DNA from: Candidatus Tepidiaquacellales bacterium UBA2330 | Lineage (GTDB): Bacteria > Bacteroidota > Ignavibacteria > Tepidaquicellales > Tepidaquicellaceae | Assembly: GCA_002344965.1 (NCBI GenBank) | Contig: DDUU01000056.1 | Location: 1-64,000 of the forward strand | Direction of reading: 5' to 3' | Length of the DNA stretch: 64,000 nucleotides | In this document: positions 9,089 through 17,133 of the stretch, piece by piece | Layout: each line of letters opens with the position of its first letter | Numbering within the stretch: the first letter of the stretch is position 1 | Notes under the pieces: generated by a model | The model's database searches: none | What the model was told of the DNA's origin: nothing | What the model saw: the letters and a program-made list of their open reading frames with translations, nothing else | Position numbers and translations under genes: made by a program

Positions 9089-10521
9089 AAGAAGTAAAAA
9101 TAATATTGTTTTTTTTAAGTGTGATGTTTTTGACGGCGGAGTCAATGAGTGCGCAGATTGTGACTTGGCAGAAAATTTTAGATAATAATTACGGGAGATT
9201 TGCAAGAGCTTATCAACTATACGATAATAATTTTATTGCTGTCGGCAGTGATATAAGAGGCGTAGGTTATAAAATATATCTTGCAAAGTATTCATTTAGC
9301 GGCGACTCATTATGGACTCAAATCATTGGAAATAATAATTTTAGTTACGATGGGAATTGGGTAATAAATGATAATAAAAAGGGATTCATTATATGCGGAT
9401 CAACAAACAAAGGTAATTTAGGAGACGGTTATCTTCTAAATACAGATTCCATAGGAAATGTCATTTGGAGCAGATCATTTAATGCTTTAGGATTAGACCA
9501 GTCAAGATGTGTTAAGCAAGCTCCGGATAATGGATATATAGTCTTAAACAGAACAGTCGGGAGCTTCAATAATATTATGCTGATCAAGACAAATGAAAAC
9601 GGCGATGTTCAGTGGCAAAAAATATACCATGCCAATAATAATCAATTTGGTCAAGAAGTTATTGCACTTGAAGATTCATATGTTATCATAGGAGCAGCTT
9701 ATTCTGATGTATATTTGCTTAAAGTCAATTTGAATGGCGATACTTTATGGAGCAAGAGGTACGGATCAATTTATTCAGAATACGGATTCTCGATACAACT
9801 GTCAAATGATAATGGGTTTATTATTGGAGGTGTTGCATCTAACTCCTCCAACATGACAAATTCGTTAATTGTCAAAACAGATTCACTGGGAAATATGCAA
9901 TGGCAGAGATCATATACTGCCATTTATAATGAATTACTTTATTCTGCAAGAAATCTCCCTGGAATTGGATATATATTTTGCGGAACGACGGACTCTGTTC
10001 AGGGTAGTCTGGAAAGAGGTTTTATCAGAATTATTGATTTTAATGGAAATGTAATGCATGAAAAATTTTACAGAGCTCTTAATTATTTTACAGAAATTAA
10101 ATCTGTAGAATCAACAAATGATAACGGCTTTATTTTAAGCGGCGTAACTCAAAATCAATCCGGCGGCCAGCCTAAAATGTATTTAGCAAAAACTGATTCA
10201 CTTGGAAATATTCATCCGGTCGGTATTTCAAATCTCGGTTCTGAAATCCCGACACAGTTTTATTTATATCAGAACTACCCAAATCCATTTAACTCATCAA
10301 CTGTTATTGAGTTTGATGTAAGTAATAATTTTTTTGTAACCCTATCAATATATGATATAAAGGGTAAATTAATCTCAAAACTTATAGAAAAAAAATTATC
10401 CGCAGGAAAATACAAAATAAATTATACTATATCAGAATATAATTTATCTTCCGGCTTATATTTTTATAGATTAGATATTGGCGAAAAAATTTTTACTCGA
10501 CGAATGATATATCTAAAATAA
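9085..10521 (+). CDS. secreted propeller-like protein with T9SS sorting domain
   Basis: A 478-residue surface protein. The GTG start overlaps the stop of repeat copy 1 (GTGA), and an internal ATG at 9124 would shorten the signal peptide. After the signal peptide, which ends near AQ, there are at least six repeats of the type TDSLGNMQWQRSY and VNLNGDTLWSKRYG, as in delta-60 or SBBP-like beta-propellers. The C-terminus has QNYPNPFNSSTVIEF and a closing strand RRMIYLK, so export by type IX secretion is likely. The gene fills the space between repeat copies 1 and 2 exactly (repeat copy 2 begins 2 bp after its stop). It sits between actB and actC, where it has no obvious respiratory role. Confidence 0.85.
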   Translation: MKEVKIILFFLSVMFLTAESMSAQIVTWQKILDNNYGRFARAYQLYDNNFIAVGSDIRGVGYKIYLAKYSFSGDSLWTQIIGNNNFSYDGNWVINDNKKGFIICGSTNKGNLGDGYLLNTDSIGNVIWSRSFNALGLDQSRCVKQAPDNGYIVLNRTVGSFNNIMLIKTNENGDVQWQKIYHANNNQFGQEVIALEDSYVIIGAAYSDVYLLKVNLNGDTLWSKRYGSIYSEYGFSIQLSNDNGFIIGGVASNSSNMTNSLIVKTDSLGNMQWQRSYTAIYNELLYSARNLPGIGYIFCGTTDSVQGSLERGFIRIIDFNGNVMHEKFYRALNYFTEIKSVESTNDNGFILSGVTQNQSGGQPKMYLAKTDSLGNIHPVGISNLGSEIPTQFYLYQNYPNPFNSSTVIEFDVSNNFFVTLSIYDIKGKLISKLIEKKLSAGKYKINYTISEYNLSSGLYFYRLDIGEKIFTRRMIYLK

Positions 10522-10522
10522 T

Positions 10523-10780
10523 TTCCGCCGTTGTTGGTCTTAGAGAGCGCAGCGAGCGTGACCGGCAATGAAGAGAAACAGAACTTTGGGAGTAATTATG
10601 ATCACAAAAAATATAATTGACATTACCGGCAGTGAGATAAAGACATTAGTAAACGAATTCAGAAACGCCGGCGGTCATGAAGCTGAATTCAACGGCGCAG
10701 ATCTTTCGAGCGGGGTTTATTATTACAAAATGGAAACGGGCAATTTTTCCGAAATAAAAAAAATGATATTAATAAAGTAA
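10523..10780 (+). repeat. T9SS-sorting-domain-derived repeat, copy 2
   Basis: This unit is 258 bp like copy 1 and in the same direction. It contains the 70-codon frame 10568-10780 with ITGSEIKTLVNEFRN and DLSSGVYYYKM. It begins 2 bp after the stop of the surface-protein gene and ends 94 bp before actC. Over the first 145 bp or so it differs from copy 1 at only one or two positions. Confidence 0.85.
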
Positions 10781-10874
10781 TATGCGAAATAGATATTCAT
10801 GTAAAAATTTTCATAACTAATATTTATAAAAGTATATTTAAAAAAATTGAAAACATTTAAAAACAGGAGCGGCA

Positions 10875-12275
10875 ATGAGTCTTGACGCTACATACACAAA
10901 AGAAATTCCGTTAGTAGAAGGCGGGGTTTCGTTTAAGGATATTGACCGGGTCATTATCGAACCCACAAATACCAAACCGACGAAAGGATGGTGGATAGCG
11001 TTTCTTATGTCCTTTGCCGCACTTATGATCGGAGCGGTATCATTAGTTCTGACAATTTATTACGGTATAGGAATGTGGGGAAATAATCAGCCGGTCGGCT
11101 GGGCGTTCGGAATTATCAACTTTGTATTCTGGATCGGTATCGGCCACGCGGGAACACTGATCTCTGCTATACTATATCTTTTCAGGCAGAAGTGGAGAAC
11201 GGGAATTGCGAGATTCGCGGAAGCTATGACAATTTTCGCAGTAATGACAGCCGGAATTTTTCCGATCATTCATACAGGAAGACCATGGCTTGCAGGTTAT
11301 TTATTGCCTCTCCCAAACATGAACGGTGTCTGGGTGAATTTTTATTCACCGCTGCTTTGGGACGTATTCGCAGTATCGACATACTTCACGATCTCATTTT
11401 TATTCTGGGGTATCGGACTTATTCCTGATCTTGCAACAATGAGAGACAGGACCACCAGTAAGATAAAAAAGACGATCTATTCCGTGCTTAGTCTCGGCTG
11501 GACGAATTCAAACAGGAACTGGAGTAATTACGAAAGAGCTTATCTGATACTTGCGGGAATTTCTACGCCGCTTGTGCTTTCGGTACACTCAATTGTTAGT
11601 TTTGACTTTGCCGTGTCAGTCATACCGGGATGGCATACGACAATATTCCCGCCGTACTTTGTAGCCGGCGCTATATTTTCCGGATTCGGTATGGTATCGA
11701 CAATTCTGATTATTGTAAGGAAAGTATTTAACCTTCAGCACATCATCACCATTAATCATCTTGAGACAATGAATAAAATTTTACTCGCAACGGGAATGAT
11801 GGTCGGTTACGCTTACGGAATGGAATTTTTTATAGCGTGGTACAGCGGAAATACATTTGAGCAATTTGTATTTATTAACAGAGCGTTCGGACCTTATGCA
11901 TGGTCTTACTGGATAATGATTTCATGCAATGTGATATTCCCTCAGTTATTCTGGTTTAAAAAGATCAGGAGGTCGATACCCGTTACTATGGTTCTGGTGC
12001 TTCTTGTAAATGTCGGAATGTGGTTTGAAAGATTTGTAATTATTGTAACTTCACTGCACAGGGATTTTCTTCCGTCGAGCTGGGCGATGTTCACGCCGAC
12101 GCTGACTGATATGGGACTTCTTGTTGGAAGTTTCGGATTTTTCTTCACATTTTTATTACTGTTCTTAAAGACGTTACCATTAGTTTCAATTTCAGAAGTT
12201 AAAGCTGTTATGGAAGGCGCGCAGCCGACAGTGCATCCGCATCCTCACAGTAACGGAAAACAAAATTCACATTAA
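10875..12275 (+). CDS. actC: alternative complex III quinol-binding membrane subunit ActC (NrfD-like)
   Basis: A 466-residue polytopic membrane protein of the NrfD/PsrC family with about ten hydrophobic segments and a polar N-terminus and His-rich C-terminus. Motifs such as GRPWLAGYLLPLPN and the long WVNFYSPLLWD loop fit ActC, a quinol-oxidising subunit of the complex. The ATG follows a good Shine-Dalgarno site (AGGAGC, 7 bp upstream). It is separated from actB by 2.5 kb of inserted repeat and surface-protein DNA, and it is followed after 6 bp by the actD-actE fusion. Confidence 0.94.
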   Translation: MSLDATYTKEIPLVEGGVSFKDIDRVIIEPTNTKPTKGWWIAFLMSFAALMIGAVSLVLTIYYGIGMWGNNQPVGWAFGIINFVFWIGIGHAGTLISAILYLFRQKWRTGIARFAEAMTIFAVMTAGIFPIIHTGRPWLAGYLLPLPNMNGVWVNFYSPLLWDVFAVSTYFTISFLFWGIGLIPDLATMRDRTTSKIKKTIYSVLSLGWTNSNRNWSNYERAYLILAGISTPLVLSVHSIVSFDFAVSVIPGWHTTIFPPYFVAGAIFSGFGMVSTILIIVRKVFNLQHIITINHLETMNKILLATGMMVGYAYGMEFFIAWYSGNTFEQFVFINRAFGPYAWSYWIMISCNVIFPQLFWFKKIRRSIPVTMVLVLLVNVGMWFERFVIIVTSLHRDFLPSSWAMFTPTLTDMGLLVGSFGFFFTFLLLFLKTLPLVSISEVKAVMEGAQPTVHPHPHSNGKQNSH

Positions 12276-12281
12276 AATAAA

Positions 12282-13490
12282 ATGATAAAGAATCTAATAA
12301 ATAAAATTAAGGAATTTGATACAGCCGAAGACAATGAGCAGAGAAGCAGCAAGCTCTACGGTAAAGCGGCTTTGTATAATACTCCGAATGATATTACCGA
12401 AGCGGCAGCGGCAGTAGCCGGCAGAGGTTATAAAAAGTTTGATGTCTATACGCCTTATCCCCTTCACGGAATGGATACTGCAATGGGAATGGGCGCACCG
12501 AAGATAGGATATGTCTCATTCATATTCGGTATTACCGGAACTTCACTGGCGCTGCTGATGATGATCTGGATGTCAACAATAGATTATCCGAATATTATCG
12601 GAGGGAAGCCTTTCTTCGGACTGCCGGCGGGAATCCCGATTACGTTTGAATCTACAGTTCTTCTCTGCGGTATCGCAACCGTGCTCGGACTGCTGATACT
12701 ATTCAGTAAAATGCCTAAGCTCAACAGTCCGCTGAATGACACTGACTTTATGAAAAATGTTTCCTCTGATAAATTCGGATTAGTGATTGAAGCTGATGAT
12801 GAAAAATATATAGAGAGCGAAGTTTTAAAATTATTTGCGGATACTAAAGCTTATGAAGTGCAGGATATATATTTCAGGGAAAGCAATCTTACAACCAAGA
12901 CTCCGCTGTTTGACATAAAGTTTACAGGCGCGATCATAGGAACGGCAATACTTACGGCAGTTGTAAGTTACTTCACATTAAATTATGTATTGTATGACGT
13001 GGTGCCGTTTGACTGGATGAGACAGCAGGGCAGGATTGATTCACAGAGCGAAAGTAATTTTTTTGCAAATAAATCAGGAATGCGCGAGCCGGTAACCGGA
13101 ACTGTGGCGAGAGGATTTATGCCTTATGAATACGCCGGCATGCCGGATTCAGTGGTAAAGCTTCTGGCAAATCCCGTGCCTGTAACAAAAGAATCACTTG
13201 AGCGCGGGCAGGACAGATATAATATATATTGCAGTCCGTGTCACGGTTATTTCGGCGACGGCGACGGAAGACTTAGAGATCAGTTCCCGAAACCGCCGAG
13301 TCTTCATACTGAGAAATCAAAGAACTGGAAAGACGGAAATTTCTTTCACGTCATGACAAACGGGCAGAATGTAATGCCGAGTTATGCCGAACAGGTGTCT
13401 AAAGAAGACAGATGGGCGATAGTAAATTATATCAGAGCGCTGCAAAGAGCAAAAGATGCGGGCGAAGATGATCTTGAAAAAGCGAAGTAG
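12282..13490 (+). CDS. actDE: fused ActD-ActE subunit of alternative complex III
   Basis: A 402-residue fusion. Residues 1 to about 190 match ActD (DUF3341): a soluble start, two transmembrane segments (about 78-97 and 122-141) and a ferredoxin-like cytoplasmic part. Residues about 205-402 match ActE: a membrane anchor (about 214-235) and a monohaem cytochrome c domain with CSPCH (317-321) and a likely Met ligand in NVMPSY. ActD and ActE are separate proteins in the best-studied complexes, so the fusion fixes their stoichiometry. The next operon gene, actF, is separated from it by a repeat-filled gap. Confidence 0.9.
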   Translation: MIKNLINKIKEFDTAEDNEQRSSKLYGKAALYNTPNDITEAAAAVAGRGYKKFDVYTPYPLHGMDTAMGMGAPKIGYVSFIFGITGTSLALLMMIWMSTIDYPNIIGGKPFFGLPAGIPITFESTVLLCGIATVLGLLILFSKMPKLNSPLNDTDFMKNVSSDKFGLVIEADDEKYIESEVLKLFADTKAYEVQDIYFRESNLTTKTPLFDIKFTGAIIGTAILTAVVSYFTLNYVLYDVVPFDWMRQQGRIDSQSESNFFANKSGMREPVTGTVARGFMPYEYAGMPDSVVKLLANPVPVTKESLERGQDRYNIYCSPCHGYFGDGDGRLRDQFPKPPSLHTEKSKNWKDGNFFHVMTNGQNVMPSYAEQVSKEDRWAIVNYIRALQRAKDAGEDDLEKAK

Positions 13491-13885
13491 TTTTTATAAC
13501 GGTGCGTTTTTATTGTAAATGACTTTATAAATTAAGTGAGAGATTCTCTCCGCTACTGTAAAAAAATGTACGCTTAAAAATAATTATTCGACCGTGAACT
13601 CCGGAGATGAATTATTCAGTGGAGTTTGACAGCAGCGGGCTTGACCAACAACATACGGGAAAAAGACTTTAACAGCAGTTAGTTGTTGGTGACCAAAAAG
13701 TTTGTTTAAGTTGAGAAGTGAATCATAAATTTATGGAATAAACTTTTTGGAACATCAACTACGGCGAAAAAATACTTATAATGTTATTCCTCAAGATTCC
13801 GGAGTAGTCTGTGGTTTAGAAAACCATAAATTTAGTGATAATCGAAGCGGAGTCCTTACACTAAATCTTACAATCGATAAGAATA
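13491..13885 (+). pseudogene. decayed sequence with sorting-domain traces and inverted repeats
   Basis: No intact gene lies between actDE and repeat copy 3. A short stretch near 13619-13645 still reads VEFDSSGLT, matching the EFDGSGLSSG part of the repeat-encoded sorting domain, so this looks like an older degenerate copy. CCAACAAC (13645-13652) pairs with GTTGTTGG (13682-13689), the same sequence that forms the arms in repeat copy 3. A second inverted repeat pairs CCAAAAAGTTT with AAACTTTTTGG near 13692 and 13740. The frame 13747-13983 runs into copy 3 and is judged to be debris, not a gene. Confidence 0.5.
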
Positions 13886-14158
13886 TTCCGCCGTTGTTGG
13901 TCTTAGAGAGCGCAGCGAGCGTGACCAACAACGAAGAGAAACAGAACTTTGGGAGTAATTATGATCACAAAAAATATAATTGACATTACGGGCAGAGAGA
14001 TAAAGACATTGTTAAATGAATTCAGAAACGCCGGTGGTCATGAAGCTGAATTCGACGGCAGCGGACTTTCGAGCGGGGTGTATTATTACAGAATCGATAT
14101 TGACGATGAGCAAAAAAAGATTAATTTTGAAATAAAAAAAATGATATTAATTAAGTAA
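13886..14158 (+). repeat. T9SS-sorting-domain-derived repeat, copy 3
   Basis: This copy is 273 bp, 15 bp longer than copies 1 and 2 because of a small insertion in the tail (IDDEQKK). It is in the same direction and ends 19 bp before actF. It has a perfect 10-base inverted repeat, GTTGTTGGTC and GACCAACAAC, near its left end; in copies 1 and 2 the right arm has changed to GACCGGCAA. It contains the 69-codon frame 13949-14158. Confidence 0.85.
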
Positions 14159-14177
14159 ATTATACACATTTAAATTA

Positions 14178-15350
14178 ATGGACTACACTAAAAAACCTTT
14201 ACCGCCTATTGTCGGTAAGATCGGATTCGGACTTCTCGGTGTCGGACTTTTGCTGATGATACTGGCATTTGTTGTCGATACTAAGCGGGCTTATTTTGAT
14301 TATCTGTGGATGTATATGTTTTTAGTCAGCATCGGTGCAGGTTCTCTGGCTCTCGTAGCTTTGGAATATCTCGTCGGAGCTACCTGGAGCACTCCGTTCA
14401 GAAGAATATCGGAATTTCTCGCATCGCTCATACCTCTGCTTGTCATTCTTGTTATTCCGCTCATATTCGGAATGCATGACCTGTTCCACTGGACGCACGA
14501 ATCAACTCTTGCAAGCGATCCGCTGCTTCAGGCGAAAGAGCCGTATTTAAATGTTCAGTTCTTTTTAATAAGGACTGCAATTGTACTTTTCATCTGGGTT
14601 TTATTTTATTTTCTTTTTACCAGAAATTCCATGAAGCAGGACATTTCAGGTGATCCGCTTCTTACAAAACAAAGCATAAAATATTCCGCAGTGTTTGCAA
14701 TACTTTTTATTTTCAGTATCACTGTGATTGCAATAGACTGGATGATGTCATTAGAATATCACTGGTTCTCAACAATGTTCGGGGTTTATTATTTCGCGGG
14801 AACCATCGTCGCTGCTTTTGCCGCCGCTACTTTCTGTTCCGTCATGCTGAATGAAAACGGATATCTTGTAAGTAAAATAAAAAACAATAATTATTACAGC
14901 TTTGCGACTCTGCTTTTTGGCTTCAATGTTTTCTGGGCTTACATTGGATTTTCACAGTATATGCTTATCTGGTATGCGGATATACCTGAGGAGACATTCT
15001 GGGTAATGATGAGAATGAAGGGAAGCTGGTCTTATTTTTCAATAGGTCTGATCTTTTTACACTTTGTAATTCCGTTCCTTGCTCTGCTGCCGAGGAGTTC
15101 AAAAGTAAAGCCGAAATTACTTGTAGTAATGTCAGTTTGGCTTTTACTTGCGCACGCTTATGATCTTTACTGGATTATAATGCCGAGTTACTTTACAAAA
15201 GGATTTGTATTCGGATGGAGCGAACTCGGATTTCTGATGTTTGCATTCGGGCTGATCATAACTGTTTTCAAAATAAGAGCTGCAAAAACAAATCTCGTCC
15301 CGGTCAGGGATCCGAAACTTGAAGCAGGGCTTAATTTTCATTTAAATTAA
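14178..15350 (+). CDS. actF: alternative complex III membrane subunit ActF
   Basis: A 390-residue polytopic membrane protein with about ten hydrophobic segments, related to ActC. The start (KIGFGLLGVGLLLMILAF), the early FDYLWMYMFLVSIGAGSLALV segment and the loop GMHDLFHWTH are typical of ActF, described as the second quinone-binding-type membrane subunit. It follows repeat copy 3 by 19 bp and precedes a cytochrome c gene by 20 bp, so the downstream half of the cluster is still tightly spaced. Confidence 0.93.
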   Translation: MDYTKKPLPPIVGKIGFGLLGVGLLLMILAFVVDTKRAYFDYLWMYMFLVSIGAGSLALVALEYLVGATWSTPFRRISEFLASLIPLLVILVIPLIFGMHDLFHWTHESTLASDPLLQAKEPYLNVQFFLIRTAIVLFIWVLFYFLFTRNSMKQDISGDPLLTKQSIKYSAVFAILFIFSITVIAIDWMMSLEYHWFSTMFGVYYFAGTIVAAFAAATFCSVMLNENGYLVSKIKNNNYYSFATLLFGFNVFWAYIGFSQYMLIWYADIPEETFWVMMRMKGSWSYFSIGLIFLHFVIPFLALLPRSSKVKPKLLVVMSVWLLLAHAYDLYWIIMPSYFTKGFVFGWSELGFLMFAFGLIITVFKIRAAKTNLVPVRDPKLEAGLNFHLN

Positions 15351-15370
15351 TTTTATAATATTTAATTCAG

Positions 15371-16315
15371 ATGTCTCATCATAAAAGCAAGTTTAACATT
15401 TACAATATCTTCAGGGATCTGGGAAAATTTTACGGCGTGCTTTATATGCTGCTGCTTGGATTTCTTATCCTTCTCGGCGCGAAGTATGTAAGCACACTTG
15501 ATTACAATAAACTATTCACATCACCGGGAGTTTTATCGGCTGACACTAATATGAGAGTTGATCTTCCCGTGAAGAAGGGGACAATGACGCCGCCTGTGGA
15601 TGTGATAATTTACAGCACTCCATCGCCTGATCTTGTTTCCAAAGGAAAGGATATATACAATACAAGCTGCGCAAGCTGTCACGGTGAAACCGGTGCGGGC
15701 AACGGACCGGCAGGCGCTTCGCTTAATCCGCCGCCGAGAAATTTCGTTGACCTGAAAGCACAGGTATGGAAAAATCCGCAGACTGTTTCCGGAATGTATA
15801 TTACTCTTCAGGAAGGAATTCCTAATACCGGAATGGCAAGCTTCAGCACGCTTTCGCCTGAAGACAGATTTGCAGTGATACAATATGTAAGAAATTTCAA
15901 CCCGCTTTATCCGAAAGATACGCCTGAAGAGCTGACTCAGCTTGATCAGAAATACAGTCTTGCAACCGGTGTAAAGGCAGCAAATCAGATACCGGTTCAG
16001 CTTGCAATGGACCTGATGGTGCTTGGTAATGACACTCTGAAAAATGACCTGGAAAATATATTGTCAAAAATAAAAAGCGAAAAGTCCGATACAGGCGCAG
16101 CGATATATAAGGAAATAGTTACCGATGAAAATAAAGCTCTCAATTCACTCGCATCAAATATGAAGTGGACTGAAAGCAGCGCGGAATTTTTAAATTTTTT
16201 AAAAACAGATCCTCTGGACAAAGGATTCAAAGCAGGAGTATTCCGGCTTTCACAGTCAGATGCTGAAAAGACATGGCAGTATCTGAAGAATCTTTTTGCA
16301 GCCAACAGGGTCTGA
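15371..16315 (+). CDS. membrane-anchored monohaem cytochrome c
   Basis: A 314-residue protein with one N-terminal transmembrane segment (about 19-38) and a cytochrome c domain with CASCH (100-104) and a likely axial Met near residue 155 (NTGMASFS). About 120 extra residues follow the haem domain; they are helical and charged, without a second haem site. It lies between actF and the SCO gene. It may be a second ActE-like subunit or the electron carrier between complex III and the oxidase; both are inferences. Confidence 0.85.
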   Translation: MSHHKSKFNIYNIFRDLGKFYGVLYMLLLGFLILLGAKYVSTLDYNKLFTSPGVLSADTNMRVDLPVKKGTMTPPVDVIIYSTPSPDLVSKGKDIYNTSCASCHGETGAGNGPAGASLNPPPRNFVDLKAQVWKNPQTVSGMYITLQEGIPNTGMASFSTLSPEDRFAVIQYVRNFNPLYPKDTPEELTQLDQKYSLATGVKAANQIPVQLAMDLMVLGNDTLKNDLENILSKIKSEKSDTGAAIYKEIVTDENKALNSLASNMKWTESSAEFLNFLKTDPLDKGFKAGVFRLSQSDAEKTWQYLKNLFAANRV

Positions 16316-16331
16316 AAAATATTTAAGTTTT

Positions 16332-17126
16332 ATGAAAAAAATATTTTTTAGATTAATATTTATAAGCCTCATTTTTTCTCTTACATCATTTAATATTTAT
16401 GCGGAGGAAAATGAAATACCTAAAGAAGACATAGGCATATATGAAAAGCTCGGAGATTTTATCCCGGATGATGTAATGCTTAATGACGAAAACGGAAACC
16501 CGGTAAATCTAAAGGGTCTTGTAAAGAGACCGACTGTATTCTCGTTTGTATATTTCAGATGTCCCGGAGTATGCACACCTCTGCTTAACGGACTTACAAA
16601 AGTTATTGACAAAGCAGACATTGAGCCGGGAATTGATTACGACATATTTACAATAAGCTTTGATTATACTGAGGATCACGTTCTTGCATCAGGAAAAAAG
16701 GAAACATATTTGAGTACGCTTGACAGAAATATTTCTCCCGAGTCGTGGAGATTTTTCAGCGGCGACAGTCTAAATATAAGAAAGATCACTGATGCTGCAG
16801 GATTTAAATTCGCAAGACAAGGTAATGATTTTATTCACGGAGCCACGCTGATAATGATCTCGCCCGAAGGAAAAGTAATTAGATATTTATACGGCACTGA
16901 TTATCTGCCTTTCGATCTGAAGATGGCTGTAACAGAAGCGTCAGAAGGAAGATCTGTTCCGACGATCACAAAAATTGTCAAGATGTGTTTCAGTTACGAT
17001 CCGGCAGGAAGAAAGTATGTACTTAATGTAACAAGAATTGCAGGTGTCGGGATGTTAATCCTGCTCGGATTATTTGTCGGTTATCTTACTTTAAAAAAGA
17101 AAAAAACAAATTTAAATAATACTTAA
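16332..17126 (+). CDS. SCO1/SenC-type copper chaperone
   Basis: A 264-residue thioredoxin-fold protein that probably loads copper into the CuA site of the oxidase. The ATG at 16332 gives a clean signal peptide (KKIFFRLIFISLIFSLTSF); an upstream start at 16296 would overlap the cytochrome gene and add a polar leader, so I prefer 16332. The copper site is CPGVC (Cys77, Cys81) with His169 in FIHGATL, as in SCO proteins. A C-terminal transmembrane segment (about 238-256) suggests membrane anchoring. It is directly upstream of the oxidase subunit I gene (7 bp). Confidence 0.93.
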   Translation: MKKIFFRLIFISLIFSLTSFNIYAEENEIPKEDIGIYEKLGDFIPDDVMLNDENGNPVNLKGLVKRPTVFSFVYFRCPGVCTPLLNGLTKVIDKADIEPGIDYDIFTISFDYTEDHVLASGKKETYLSTLDRNISPESWRFFSGDSLNIRKITDAAGFKFARQGNDFIHGATLIMISPEGKVIRYLYGTDYLPFDLKMAVTEASEGRSVPTITKIVKMCFSYDPAGRKYVLNVTRIAGVGMLILLGLFVGYLTLKKKKTNLNNT

Positions 17127-17133
17127 TTAATTT

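Noticed and set aside
15533..15883. 116-codon minus-strand frame antisense to the cytochrome c gene
   Set aside because: Antisense to the CASCH domain, Arg/Ser/Cys-rich, with no homologous features.
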